In this document: positions 1-8,922 of the stretch, in pieces
Layout of the letters: each line of letters starts with the position of its first letter
How positions within the stretch are numbered: position 1 is the first letter of the stretch
Virus record (IMG/VR): IMGVR_UViG_3300033145_001455
Coordinates: 1 to 52,581 of that record
Reading direction: 5' to 3' (one strand)
DNA from: a virus
Length of the DNA stretch: 52,581 nucleotides
The notes under the pieces: generated by a model
Told to the model about the DNA's origin: nothing
The model's database searches: none
The model's input: only the letters and a program-made list of their open reading frames with translations
Program-made: the position numbers and the translations under genes

Positions 1-1673
1 ATGATAAGGTAATATTAATAAATTCAAGATTAAAAATTATTGATTTAGATGATAGAAGTAATTTACCATTTCAAACTGATAAATCTGTTTTTGCATATAA
101 TGGTGAGCTATATAATTATAAGGAGTTAAGACAAAATAAAGAATATAAAACAGAATCAGATACAGAAGTATTTCTAAACTTACTTGAAGAAGATTTTCAT
201 AATATAGATCAATGTGAAGGTATGTTTGCTTTTGGCTTGTATGATAAGGAATCTAAAAAATTAACTTTGTGCCGAGATAGATTTGGAGAGAAACCATTAT
301 ATATTTATAAGTGCAATAGAAGTAAGAATATTTATTTTGGGTCTGAAATAAAATTTATTCAAGCATTATTGCCATATAAACTAGAAGTAAATTACAATCA
401 GATAAATAGATTTTTGATTAATGGGTATAGAGCGATATATAAAGATCAAACAAAAACATTTTTTAAAGGAGTTGAAGCAGTAAGGCCGGGTTGGGGAGTA
501 AAAATAAAAAATAGAAAGATGGATGATTTTATATATTGGAGTAATTTTTGGGATTACAAACAAGAGGGAATGTCTTTTGAAGAAGCAGTAGATCAAGTAA
601 AAGAAACAATGATAAATGTAGTGGGGAAGAGATTAAGAGCAGATATACCAATAGCTTTTTGCCAATCAGGGGGTATTGATTCTTCCTCTTTAATCAGTAT
701 AGCAAAAAAAGTATTTGATTATGATGTGCATGGTTTTACAATAGTTAGTAAAGACGGGAGATATGATGAAAGTGATATAGTTGAGAAAGTAGTAAAAGAG
801 TTAAAAATAAAACATACTAATATTTATTTATCTCATGATAATTTTTTAGACAATATGAGAGAAGTAATTAAATATCACGATTCACCTATATCAACTATTT
901 CATATTATATTCATTGGTTGTTAATGCAGGGAGTATCAGAAAAAGGATATAATGTTTCTGTATCAGGAACAGCAGGGGACGAATTATTTTCAGGATATTA
1001 TGATCATTTTCATTACTATTTTAATTCTGTTGGTCATTCTGAAGAGTTTAAAATTTGGGCTGAAAAAGTACTTCCACAAATAAGGAATCCGATATTAAAA
1101 GATTTTGTTTTATTCGAGCAAAATCCTTATTTTCGGGATCACTTATATGATGTTGGTAGATTCGATAAATACTTAAACATAAATTGGAAAGAGGAGTTTG
1201 CGGAAGTTAATTTTACAAAAGATATATTAAGAAATAGAATGTTGAATGAATTATTTTATGAGGTTGTTCCGGTAGTGTTACATGAAGATGATTTAAATTC
1301 AATGTATTTTTCAATAGAAAATAGATCACCATTTTTAGATCGAGAATTATTTGAATTGGCAAATAAAATACCGACTGAATATTTAATAAGAAATGGTTAT
1401 ACAAAAGCAGTATTAAGATCAGCAATGAAAGGGATAGTGCCTGAATGTGTATTGAAAAGTAGGAGGAAAGTAGGGTTTAATACTACAATAACCGAGTTAT
1501 TTGATATTAATGTTAGTAAAAATAGGCATTGGCTTTTTGGGGATTCTGAATTATGGGATATTTTAAATCAAGAAGAAGTAAAGAAATTATTTGATAGTGG
1601 GAGCATGGTAAACGCAGATAGTAAATTTTTATTTAATTTGATTAATATTAAGTTATTTTTGGAGGGAGTATGA
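1..1673 (+). CDS. asnB: Glutamine-dependent asparagine synthetase-type amidotransferase (5' end outside window)
   Basis: Open in frame from base 3, so the true start lies left of the window; 556 residues are visible. The first 75 or so residues are the rest of a class II glutaminase domain (motifs FAYNGELYNY, TESDTEVFL, CEGMFAFGLYD, RDRFGEKPLY), but the catalytic N-terminal Cys is outside. The ATP-pyrophosphatase synthase domain follows, with its P-loop SGGIDSS near base 666 and the motif SGTAGDELFSGYY near base 961. The family makes amides from carboxylates with glutamine nitrogen and ATP. Many copies in O-antigen and capsule clusters amidate sugar acids rather than aspartate, and the neighbouring sugar genes favour that here. 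It overlaps the next gene by ATGA. Confidence 0.9.
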   Translation, partial: DKVILINSRLKIIDLDDRSNLPFQTDKSVFAYNGELYNYKELRQNKEYKTESDTEVFLNLLEEDFHNIDQCEGMFAFGLYDKESKKLTLCRDRFGEKPLYIYKCNRSKNIYFGSEIKFIQALLPYKLEVNYNQINRFLINGYRAIYKDQTKTFFKGVEAVRPGWGVKIKNRKMDDFIYWSNFWDYKQEGMSFEEAVDQVKETMINVVGKRLRADIPIAFCQSGGIDSSSLISIAKKVFDYDVHGFTIVSKDGRYDESDIVEKVVKELKIKHTNIYLSHDNFLDNMREVIKYHDSPISTISYYIHWLLMQGVSEKGYNVSVSGTAGDELFSGYYDHFHYYFNSVGHSEEFKIWAEKVLPQIRNPILKDFVLFEQNPYFRDHLYDVGRFDKYLNINWKEEFAEVNFTKDILRNRMLNELFYEVVPVVLHEDDLNSMYFSIENRSPFLDRELFELANKIPTEYLIRNGYTKAVLRSAMKGIVPECVLKSRRKVGFNTTITELFDINVSKNRHWLFGDSELWDILNQEEVKKLFDSGSMVNADSKFLFNLINIKLFLEGV

Positions 1674-2056
1674 AAATTGAAGAAGAAATAAAGAATCTTT
1701 ATGAATATGTAAAATCGAATCAAGAGTTAATTGGTAGGTTGTTTGATATTTTTATAAAACAAGATTTAATTGACAAATCGCATATTAATTGTAGAGTATG
1801 CAAGTGTTTTATTTGGAATCATTTTACAAGTAGAGGTGTTGAAAAAAATATAAGAGGAACGCATGGAACTTGTTTGAGGCATGCACCAAAAATGGAGGTG
1901 GAAAATAAAAATAATTTACCTTTAACAAGAGTTTATCCAACAGTTAATTCTATTTATGATGGTTGTTTTGAAGGGCTTATTGATAGCAGAAAAGGTATTT
2001 TATATAAGAGGTTTGAATATATTTTAAATTATGATTGGAAGAAAAAAGATGATTAA
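1670..2056 (+). CDS. Small Cys-rich protein, unknown function
   Basis: A protein of 128 residues whose ATG overlaps the stop of the amidotransferase, so the two are probably translated together. The N-terminal 35 residues look helical. The centre carries a possible metal-binding set: CRVCKCF, then GTHGTCLRHAP, then YDGCFEG. The C-x-x-C ... GTC-x-RHAP ... YP ... C layout resembles small zinc-ribbon-like proteins common in phage genomes, and other small CxxC proteins occur further along this window. No enzymatic motif was recognised. Confidence 0.75.
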   Translation: MKIEEEIKNLYEYVKSNQELIGRLFDIFIKQDLIDKSHINCRVCKCFIWNHFTSRGVEKNIRGTHGTCLRHAPKMEVENKNNLPLTRVYPTVNSIYDGCFEGLIDSRKGILYKRFEYILNYDWKKKDD

Positions 2057-3134
2057 ATATTGTTTGAATTGTGTTGCACCATCAACCAAGCCAAATCTTG
2101 AATTTGATGATGATGGAGTATGTTTGGCATGTAGAAATCATGAGAAGAAAAAAGAAATAGATTGGGGTAGTAGAAAAGAAAGATTAAAAGATTTTATTTT
2201 TTGGCAAATAGAATATCTTAGTGATATAAAGCCTCTTTATGATATTATAGTTCCTGTATCTGGTGGTAAAGATAGCATAGCGCAAGTTCATTATGCGGTT
2301 CATGAATTAAAATTAAAAACATTAGCAGTAAATGTGGATTATGGAAAGAAAACAAAGATAGGAACTTATAATTTAAATTTAATTCCAGATATAGGAGCAG
2401 ATTTAATTACTTTTAGACCAGAGCAAATACTTCATAAAGATTTAGTAAAACATGCATTTTTACAAACAGGAACACCAGATAGTATAAATCATTTACTTCT
2501 GTATTGTTACCCGATTCATTTAGCAGATATGTTAAATATTCCATTAGTAATGTTTGGTGAAAATCCAGAGTTTGAATATACAGGAAGTAAAGATTTTAAA
2601 TTGTATCAGGATATAGATCAAAGATGGTATGATAAAAATATTTCTTATAGTGATGAGTTTTTAGACTATTTAAGAGAACAAGATTATGAAAAAATTAAAT
2701 ATTATTTCTTGCCTGAAAATAGAACAGCAAGAACGATATTTTTAGGTGATTATATTTTTTGGGATTCAGAAGTAAATTTGAAAATAGCGGAGCAGTATGG
2801 TTTTAGGAAAATATTAAGAAGAAAAGGAACATATCGGCAGTATAGTGGGATAGACGAGGAGTGGAATATTTTACATCAATTTACAAAGTTTCGCAAATTT
2901 GGGTATGCAAGGGCGACTGACCATGCTTGCGAAGACATACGAACTGGGAGGATAACAAGAGATAAGGCCAAGGAATTAGTAAAGCTATATGATGCTGAAG
3001 AATTAAGTAATGAATTAGTGTATTATTTTTGCGAATATATTGGGATTACAGAAAAGCATTTTTGGAAAGTGATAAATAAAAATACTAATTGGATAATATT
3101 AGGCGAAGTAAAAGAAATTCAAAAGGAGTGGTAA
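2049..3134 (+). CDS. N-acetyl sugar amidotransferase, PseA/WbpG family
   Basis: 361 residues from the ATG at 2049, chosen because family members begin directly with M-x-x-Y-C-x-x-C and a GGAAG site sits 7 bases upstream; an in-frame ATG at 2031 is the alternative. The N-terminus has two Cys pairs (C5/C8 and C25/C28). A PP-loop ATP pyrophosphatase motif VSGGKDS follows near residue 70, then NVDYGKK and MFGENPEFEY. In bacteria such enzymes (PseA, WbpG) use ammonia from a HisH-like partner to convert an N-acetyl group of a surface sugar into an acetamidino group. No HisH or HisF-like partner is visible in the window; a host partner or the neighbouring glutaminase domain may supply ammonia. The family call is strong, the substrate is inferred. 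Confidence 0.88.
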   Translation: MIKYCLNCVAPSTKPNLEFDDDGVCLACRNHEKKKEIDWGSRKERLKDFIFWQIEYLSDIKPLYDIIVPVSGGKDSIAQVHYAVHELKLKTLAVNVDYGKKTKIGTYNLNLIPDIGADLITFRPEQILHKDLVKHAFLQTGTPDSINHLLLYCYPIHLADMLNIPLVMFGENPEFEYTGSKDFKLYQDIDQRWYDKNISYSDEFLDYLREQDYEKIKYYFLPENRTARTIFLGDYIFWDSEVNLKIAEQYGFRKILRRKGTYRQYSGIDEEWNILHQFTKFRKFGYARATDHACEDIRTGRITRDKAKELVKLYDAEELSNELVYYFCEYIGITEKHFWKVINKNTNWIILGEVKEIQKEW

Positions 3135-3135
3135 A

Positions 3136-3465
3136 ATGCTTGATTGGTATGAGATTCTTGAGGGATTTAATTATAAGTATAAAACTAATTATGAATCAGA
3201 AAGAGATTTATTAAAAATATTATATAGTAGGCGTAAATCAACCGTTATAATAGCAAAGAAATTAGGAATCAGTTATCATTCAGTAATAAAAAAAATGAAT
3301 GAATTTGATTTAAAAAGAAGACATCCATTATCAGATGAAGAAATATTGAAGGTTTGTGATGAAAGTAAAAATTTAAGAATTGCAGCAGAAAAATTAGGAT
3401 ATAATCATAGTTATTTAAGAAGGAAATATAGAAAACTTTTAAAGGAGGAGCAAAATGGAATATGA
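3136..3465 (+). CDS. Small helix-turn-helix protein
   Basis: 109 basic residues, one base after the previous stop and behind AAGGAG. Two helix-turn-helix-like segments are visible: STVIIAKKLGISYHSVIKKM (about residues 35-54) and LRIAAEKLGYNHSYLRRKYR (about 80-99). Each has the AxxLG(I/Y)xxxxVxxK pattern of DNA-binding recognition helices. It could be a small regulator, or the detached DNA-binding part of a homing endonuclease, since HNH genes are nearby. No other domain is present. Confidence 0.7.
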   Translation: MLDWYEILEGFNYKYKTNYESERDLLKILYSRRKSTVIIAKKLGISYHSVIKKMNEFDLKRRHPLSDEEILKVCDESKNLRIAAEKLGYNHSYLRRKYRKLLKEEQNGI

Positions 3466-3688
3466 AAAAGGTATAGATGGTTCGTATGTGCATAATTGTA
3501 TTGTTGTTTGTAGAAAGGATGACCCAACTCCTACATTGTTTTATAGTAAAACAGGCTCAAGTATTTCGGCTTTCTTAAATGGTTATGCAGTTATACCGAT
3601 AAAAGAATATTGTGAATTAAAAGGGATAGAATATAATGGTAGCAAAATAGAAGAAGCAGATAAGGTATTGCATAATAAGGAGAAGTAA
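3455..3688 (+). CDS. Hypothetical protein
   Basis: 77 residues, beginning inside the 3' end of the helix-turn-helix gene behind an AAAGGAGG site. The sequence is mixed alpha/beta with two Cys (IVVCRKDD and EYCELKG) but no recognised motif. It belongs to a run of small phage-type genes between the two sugar amidation genes. Confidence 0.65.
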   Translation: MEYEKGIDGSYVHNCIVVCRKDDPTPTLFYSKTGSSISAFLNGYAVIPIKEYCELKGIEYNGSKIEEADKVLHNKEK

Positions 3689-3689
3689 A

Positions 3690-3863
3690 ATGGAATTACA
3701 ACCAATAGGAACAGAGTTTAAAAAAGAGTATCCGCCACAATTAAGCTCAACTGATTCAAGATGGAGTAGAGTCACATTTATGGTTGTTTCTCATATGGAA
3801 GTTAATGATTTTGGCAATATAAAATTACTGGAAGAATTAGAGGATGTAGATATATTGATCTGA
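3690..3863 (+). CDS. Hypothetical short protein
   Basis: 57 residues (begins MELQPIGTEF, ends EDVDILI), with AAGGAG five bases before the ATG and the start placed just after the previous stop. It is short and acidic at its C-terminus, with no recognised motif. The ribosome site and tight spacing support it as a real gene. Confidence 0.55.
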   Translation: MELQPIGTEFKKEYPPQLSSTDSRWSRVTFMVVSHMEVNDFGNIKLLEELEDVDILI

Positions 3864-3881
3864 AATGCAAAGAGGGGGCAT

Positions 3882-4472
3882 ATGCTTGAAATAAAATATT
3901 GTGAGTGCGGTTGTGGAGAGGAAGTAAAGAATAGATTTGTTCATGGTCACAATCAAAGAGGAGTTTCTTCTTGGAACAAGGGGATTATAACTCCTATTGA
4001 TACAAGAAAGAAAATTTCTAATTCTTTAACTGGTATTAAAAGATCAAAAGAGTTTTGTGAAGAAGTATCAAAAAGAATGAGTGGGGAAGGCAACCCTTTT
4101 TATGGGAAAAGTAGTCCAGCTTCTGGCACGAAAAAAACTTCAGAGCAACTTATAAAAATGTCTGAGATAATGAGCGGTAAAAATCATCCAAATTGGAAGG
4201 GCGGCATTTCAGACAAGCCTTATTGTGGTGCTTGGAGTGATAAAGAGTATAGGAATGACATAAAGGATAGAGATGGATTTAAGTGTCAAAATTCTGATTG
4301 TTGGGGAGAATCAGAAAGATTATCAATCCATCATATAGATTATAATAAGGTGAACTGTAGGCCGGAAAATTTAATTGCTTTATGCAATAGTTGTAATGTA
4401 AGGGCGAATTATAATAGAAGTTATTGGCAGGAACTATATACTAATATGATTATAGAAAGAGAGGTAGTATGA
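3882..4472 (+). CDS. HNH homing-type endonuclease with NUMOD3-like repeats
   Basis: 196 residues. The N-terminus has a Cys cluster (CECGCGEEVK, then GHNQRG). The middle carries NUMOD3-like DNA-binding repeats (TRKKISNSLTG, SGEGNPFYGK, SGKNHPNWKGG). The C-terminal HNH nuclease reads YRNDIKDRDGFKCQ, LSIHHIDYNK, NLIALCNSCN; the usual last His is replaced by Asn in CNSCN, so activity is uncertain. Such genes are selfish mobile elements frequent in phage genomes. It overlaps the carbamoyltransferase by ATGA, and its N-terminus resembles that of the second HNH gene at 13774. Confidence 0.88.
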   Translation: MLEIKYCECGCGEEVKNRFVHGHNQRGVSSWNKGIITPIDTRKKISNSLTGIKRSKEFCEEVSKRMSGEGNPFYGKSSPASGTKKTSEQLIKMSEIMSGKNHPNWKGGISDKPYCGAWSDKEYRNDIKDRDGFKCQNSDCWGESERLSIHHIDYNKVNCRPENLIALCNSCNVRANYNRSYWQELYTNMIIEREVV

Positions 4473-6247
4473 GTTTTTATTCGCTTGGAATCCATGAAGC
4501 ACATGATGCATCTTGCTGTCTTATGAAAGATGGGGAGGTATTAGCTGCCTGCGCCAAGGAGAGATTTTCTGGTCTTAAAGTAGATTATGGTATTTCAAAA
4601 GAGGCTATGGATTACTGCTTAAATTTTGCTGGCATTACTTCACAAGATTTAAATGAAGTAATACTTTGTTCAAAAAATTGGAATCCTGTTTTAACAAAAG
4701 TAAAAAGAAATGCAAACTATTCTGTTCAGGATTTTGTGTTAGAGCAAACCGATTATTGGGGGCCAACATTACTTGAAAATAAAAAAGTAAAATATTATGA
4801 TTTATTCAAAGATCGAAAAGAATTTATTTATGATGAAGATTATGAATGGGATGATAAAGTATTAAATGGTTATATGGATAAGATTGAGATGAAAGAAATG
4901 AGAAGTATTAGGCAAAGAGCAGTATCAAAAATGCTTGGTATTTCAGAAGATAAAATTACTTTCTTAACACATGAATTGTGCCATCAATATTATGGTTTAT
5001 ATGGTTCTGGAATGAATAATGATGATTGTTTAGTACTAATAGCAGAGGGGATAGGTGATTATTCAAATGGAAATGTAGCATTATTCCAAAAAGATAGGAA
5101 AGTATTATATCAATTAAGTAGTACAGATCAAAACAATATTGGTAGGATTTATCAGTTTATTACTTTACTTCTTGGAATGAAAATTGGGCAACATGAATAC
5201 AAAACAATGGGTCTTGCTCCGTATGCTCCAGAATATTTAGTTGATAAGGCATACAATAAGATAAAAGATATATTAAAAGTAGATGGATTAAATATAATAT
5301 TTGATAAAAAACCAAATGATTTGTATTTTCATTTTAAGGAAGTATTTCATGGTCATACGTTTGATGCAATTGCAGGAGCAGTTCAAAGATTTACAGAAAA
5401 CCTATTAGTAGAATGGGTAAGAAATTGCATGAGAGAAACAGAAGTATATAAAATATGTTTTGTTGGTGGGGTATCTCAAAATATAAAAGCTTGTAAAGTA
5501 ATTTCAGAAATACCGGAATTGGAAGACATACAAATACTTCCTGCTTCGGGTGATGCTTCATTATCAATTGGAGCGGCATATTATTCTTGTATAAAGAATG
5601 GAATAAAAACAGAACCATTATCAAATATTTATCTTGGGCCAGAACCAACAGGATATGAAATAGAAAAAGAGATAAGATATTACAAGGATTATAATTGTAA
5701 ATTTACTATTTATGAATGTTTTAGTGTAAAGGGAATAGCAAATTTATTAAAGCAAAACAAAATAGTAGCAAGATGTAGCGGTAGAATGGAGTTTGGACAT
5801 AGGGCATTAGGTAACAGAAGTATAATGGCAAACCCAAAGGATATAAGTATAGTAAGAAGATTGAACCAAGCTATAAAATTCAGAACATGGTTTATGCCTT
5901 TTACCCCAACAATTTGTGATTATAAAAAAAAAGATTACATTAAGAATCCTAAAAATTTAAATGCTAAATTTATGACTATGGCATTTGATAGTACAAAAAA
6001 AGCACAAGAGGAAATACCAGCGACATTACATCAAGCAGATTTGACATTAAGGCCGCAAATATTAAAGAGAGAAGACAATGAGAATTACTATGATATTGTA
6101 GATGCTATGGGTGGATGCTTACTCAACACATCACTAAATACTCACGGGATGCCAATAGTACTTGGAGCAAAAGAAGCAATGCATACATTTTTTAATAGTG
6201 GGTTGGATGCTTTAATATTGGGTGATTTATTATTGATAAAGGAGTAG
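4469..6247 (+). CDS. Carbamoyltransferase, NodU/CmcH family
   Basis: 592 residues, full length for the family. The N-terminal kinase-like domain begins LGIHEAHDASCCL and continues with AACAKERFS, HELCHQYYG (about residue 167) and GQHEYKTMGLAPY (about 239). VGGVSQNIK lies near 330. The C-terminal domain has EFGHRALGNRSI (about 440) and LLNTSLNTHGMPIV. Family members (NodU, TobZ, CmcH) move a carbamoyl group from carbamoyl phosphate through carbamoyl-AMP to a hydroxyl of a sugar or antibiotic. Among NeuA, NeuB and glycosyltransferase genes the likely target is a surface sugar; this is inferred. Confidence 0.93.
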   Translation: MSFYSLGIHEAHDASCCLMKDGEVLAACAKERFSGLKVDYGISKEAMDYCLNFAGITSQDLNEVILCSKNWNPVLTKVKRNANYSVQDFVLEQTDYWGPTLLENKKVKYYDLFKDRKEFIYDEDYEWDDKVLNGYMDKIEMKEMRSIRQRAVSKMLGISEDKITFLTHELCHQYYGLYGSGMNNDDCLVLIAEGIGDYSNGNVALFQKDRKVLYQLSSTDQNNIGRIYQFITLLLGMKIGQHEYKTMGLAPYAPEYLVDKAYNKIKDILKVDGLNIIFDKKPNDLYFHFKEVFHGHTFDAIAGAVQRFTENLLVEWVRNCMRETEVYKICFVGGVSQNIKACKVISEIPELEDIQILPASGDASLSIGAAYYSCIKNGIKTEPLSNIYLGPEPTGYEIEKEIRYYKDYNCKFTIYECFSVKGIANLLKQNKIVARCSGRMEFGHRALGNRSIMANPKDISIVRRLNQAIKFRTWFMPFTPTICDYKKKDYIKNPKNLNAKFMTMAFDSTKKAQEEIPATLHQADLTLRPQILKREDNENYYDIVDAMGGCLLNTSLNTHGMPIVLGAKEAMHTFFNSGLDALILGDLLLIKE

Positions 6248-6251
6248 TGTT

Positions 6252-6593
6252 ATGGAAGATAATTGGCCATTATATTTATTATTAGCGGGTATTTCTGGTA
6301 TAGTGTTTGCTTTTGTTTGGTATTGGGATGGTGCAAAAGAATTGTTTTTTGGTAGGAGAAGTAGAATTAGCGATATTGATAATGAAGCGCCACAAGAGAT
6401 AATAGATCGGTTAGAAAGAAATAGTATTTTACTTCCGAGAGTAGATAATTCAATAAATCCAGATTATAAAGGATTAAAAAAAGAAGAAGAGAAAGGAATG
6501 GAATATTGGATTGAATATTGGAGAAATTATAATAAGCCAAAACCAAAGAAACCATTTCAATTAACAAAACCATTACGAAAGGTGGAATTATGA
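6252..6593 (+). CDS. Single-pass membrane protein, unknown
   Basis: 113 residues. One hydrophobic segment near residues 7-24 (YLLLAGISGIVFAFVWYW) is followed by a basic stretch (FFGRRSR), predicting a short outside N-terminus and a cytoplasmic C-terminal tail rich in charged residues. No known domain was recognised. It lies four bases after the carbamoyltransferase and overlaps the cytidylyltransferase by ATGA, so it is part of the same transcript. Confidence 0.7.
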   Translation: MEDNWPLYLLLAGISGIVFAFVWYWDGAKELFFGRRSRISDIDNEAPQEIIDRLERNSILLPRVDNSINPDYKGLKKEEEKGMEYWIEYWRNYNKPKPKKPFQLTKPLRKVEL

Positions 6594-7252
6594 GTGTATT
6601 AGGAATAGCACCAGTAAAAGTAAATAGTAAAAGATTACCAAGAAAGAATTTAAAAATGTTGAATGGCATGCCGTTATTTATGCATAGTTTAAAAGTATTA
6701 ATAGATTCGAAAGTAGCAGATAAAATAATCGTATGTTCTGAAGATGATTTAGTAGAAGAAATATTATGGGGGAATGATGTTGGGTTATATAATCAAAACT
6801 TAGCATTTTTAAAACGGCCACAATATTTATCAGAAGATCCAATGCAAATATCAGATGTTTGTTTATGGGTGATTGAGCGATTAGAAGAGAAGTATGATGA
6901 TTTAGTAATAATTCAGCCTTCAAATCCATTTGTATTAGCGGAAGATATAAAAGATGCTTTCTATTTATATGATGATGGCTTCAACAAAGAATATCAAATG
7001 AGATCAGCGTTAGAAATAAAAAAGAATATATGGTGCGGTGGGAAAAAATATTTGTTAATGGATATTATAGGAAACGATGATGCTTGTTATGTTGGCAATG
7101 GAAGTATAGTAATTGAAAGTATAAAAAGATTACAAAAGAAAGGGGGTTTATTAACTTATTGTATACCATATCTAATGCCAAAAGAGCGATCTATTGACAT
7201 AGATGATGAAATGGATTTTCAAATAGCTGAAATGTTGATGAAGAGGAAATAA
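6590..7252 (+). CDS. Acylneuraminate cytidylyltransferase-like protein (NeuA family)
   Basis: 220 residues, the usual size for the catalytic domain. The nucleotide-binding signature is near the N-terminus: APVKVNSKRLPRKNLK (about residues 7-22), the counterpart of A-R-x-G-S-K-x-[LI]-x-x-K-N in NeuA/KdsB-type enzymes. Also visible are IIVCSED, YLSEDPMQISDV and IIQPSNPF. These enzymes join CMP to a nonulosonic acid so that it can be transferred. The usual first-motif Arg and Gly are replaced (PVKVNS), seen in some divergent members. With the NeuB-like gene at 14909 it would form the core of a CMP-nonulosonate pathway. Overlaps its upstream neighbour by ATGA. Confidence 0.85.
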   Translation: MSVLGIAPVKVNSKRLPRKNLKMLNGMPLFMHSLKVLIDSKVADKIIVCSEDDLVEEILWGNDVGLYNQNLAFLKRPQYLSEDPMQISDVCLWVIERLEEKYDDLVIIQPSNPFVLAEDIKDAFYLYDDGFNKEYQMRSALEIKKNIWCGGKKYLLMDIIGNDDACYVGNGSIVIESIKRLQKKGGLLTYCIPYLMPKERSIDIDDEMDFQIAEMLMKRK

Positions 7253-7609
7253 ATGCAAGTTACTTATCATGCGAAAATTAAATATATGCGGATTGTGGCA
7301 AAGAAAGGAAGAGAAGTAGATTTAGATCATGCTGAAAGAGCAGTATTAAAAATTTATAGACAGTCTAAAAAAGAAGAAGATAATCCAGGCTTGTTTAAAA
7401 GATTTATTGATAATAAATTTGAAAAAGCAGAATATTTTAGATATGGAGATTGGAGAGTAGTAGTAATTGAAAATACGATTGTCACTATAGAAGAAAATGT
7501 AATTAAATATGTTGGGCCGGGGCATTTAACTAAGCACTCATTATATAGGAATAGTGCAAGAGAAAGAGAAAAGAAACGAAAGTTTAAATACAGAAAAAAG
7601 GAGATATAA
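7253..7609 (+). CDS. Small basic protein, unknown (weak RelE/BrnT-like look)
   Basis: 118 residues, starting directly after the stop of the cytidylyltransferase gene. The segment AEYFRYGDWRVVVIENTIVTIEE has the beta-strand pattern and G-D-W-R element seen in small RelE-, BrnT- or DUF4258-like folds. The C-terminus is very basic (SAREREKKRKFKYRKK), suggesting RNA or DNA binding. The toxin-like resemblance is weak, and no partner antitoxin is evident. Confidence 0.65.
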   Translation: MQVTYHAKIKYMRIVAKKGREVDLDHAERAVLKIYRQSKKEEDNPGLFKRFIDNKFEKAEYFRYGDWRVVVIENTIVTIEENVIKYVGPGHLTKHSLYRNSAREREKKRKFKYRKKEI

Positions 7610-7786
7610 ATGAGAGCAGTAAAAGCACAATTACTAAGGAATAATGCATTTGGCAAAGGATTTAGTAAGCGGCATAAATTTTATAAAACAGATAAAAAAA
7701 CTGGGCAAGTAAAATGTGATGGGCCAAGAGAATTATACAAAGTATTAAAGAAGCAATATAAAAGAAATAGGATGAATCACTTATGA
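7610..7786 (+). CDS. Short basic protein, unknown
   Basis: 58 residues (begins MRAVKAQLLRNN, ends KRNRMNHL), very rich in Lys and Arg, with AAAAAGGAG upstream of its ATG. It starts one base after the previous stop, and its stop overlaps the DegT aminotransferase start (ATGA). The tight packing on both sides supports a real gene. No motif was recognised; its charge suggests nucleic-acid binding. Confidence 0.6.
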   Translation: MRAVKAQLLRNNAFGKGFSKRHKFYKTDKKTGQVKCDGPRELYKVLKKQYKRNRMNHL

Positions 7787-8910
7787 AACCATTATATGAT
7801 TTCTATTGTGGGAGTAATACAATAGAAGAAGCAAAAAAAGTATTCGGTTTTTTATTTTCAAAGCATAATATTAAAACTGGAGCATTTCAGAAGATATTTG
7901 AAGAAGAGATTGAAGTTAAAACTAATTCTCAATTTGCAGTTTCTTTTTCTTCTGGTAGACACGCTTTATATTCATTATTAAAAGCCTACAACATAAAGGA
8001 AGGTGATGAAGTAATATTGCAGGCATTTACTTGTGTAGTAGTCCCAAATGCTATTTTGTATTCTGGGGCAACACCTATTTATATAGATGTAAATGACAAC
8101 TATTTAATGGATTTAAACAGCCTGAGAGCTAAAATATCGAACAAAACAAAGATAGTAATAGTACAACATACTTTTGGGTATAAAGCTGATATAAGAGCGA
8201 TTAGAGAGGTTGTAGGAAAAGACATAATAATTATTGAAGACTGTGCTCATATATTTAAAGAATTAGAAGGAGACGCAGGGTTTATTTCAACTGATCATAC
8301 AAAAGTCATTTCTACTTCTATTGGTGGTGTTGCATATACAAATAAACCGATAGTTTCTTATAATATATGGTTGATGGCAAATAGAAATTTATCATATCTA
8401 AGAATACTTCAAATAGCTTTTACATTTATGATAGAAGTAATAATAACATACCCTAAAGTTTATCGAATAGGAAGATATTTAAGATGGTTATTAACAAAAA
8501 CAAGAGTATTTTATTTTCAAAGAGATGAGAATAAAAAAGCAAAACCTAAAAACTACCCATTAAGAATGTCGAATTTACAATCATATATTGGAAGTATGCA
8601 GATGGATAAATTAGAAGAGAATCTAAAGCATAGAGAGAAATCAGCAGTATTTCCATTATTAAGGTATTCTTTTTTACAGCAGGATAAAGAGTGGATAAAA
8701 AAGATATTTAAAAAATATATAATAGTTGGTGAATGGTTCAATTCTCCTGTATTTGGCTGTAAAGATTTAGAGAGAGTAAAATATAAAAAAGGAAGTTGTG
8801 AAAATGCAGAATACTTATCTAAACATATAGTTAATTTCCCAACACATCAAAGAATGGGTAATTTAAAAAAGATTATGGCAGAAGTAGTAATGGATGAAAT
8901 AGAAAATTAA
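7783..8910 (+). CDS. DegT/DnrJ/EryC1/StrS sugar aminotransferase
   Basis: 375 residues, normal family length. It is a PLP enzyme that transfers an amino group from glutamate to a keto-sugar. The motifs run in order: SSGRHALYSLLKA (cofactor phosphate binding), EVILQAFTCVVVPNAI, GATPIYIDVN, IIIIEDCAH (Asp binding the pyridine nitrogen) and STDHTKVISTSIGGVAYT, where K174 is the likely Schiff-base lysine. The C-terminal part (after about residue 200) is more divergent. In this setting it probably makes an amino sugar for the glycan. It overlaps the preceding small gene by ATGA. Confidence 0.92.
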   Translation: MKPLYDFYCGSNTIEEAKKVFGFLFSKHNIKTGAFQKIFEEEIEVKTNSQFAVSFSSGRHALYSLLKAYNIKEGDEVILQAFTCVVVPNAILYSGATPIYIDVNDNYLMDLNSLRAKISNKTKIVIVQHTFGYKADIRAIREVVGKDIIIIEDCAHIFKELEGDAGFISTDHTKVISTSIGGVAYTNKPIVSYNIWLMANRNLSYLRILQIAFTFMIEVIITYPKVYRIGRYLRWLLTKTRVFYFQRDENKKAKPKNYPLRMSNLQSYIGSMQMDKLEENLKHREKSAVFPLLRYSFLQQDKEWIKKIFKKYIIVGEWFNSPVFGCKDLERVKYKKGSCENAEYLSKHIVNFPTHQRMGNLKKIMAEVVMDEIEN

Positions 8911-8922
8911 AGGGACAAATAA

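Noticed and set aside
7253-7609. Toxin-antitoxin pair
   Set aside because: A weak RelE/BrnT-like pattern in one small protein, but its neighbour is a basic peptide without antitoxin features.
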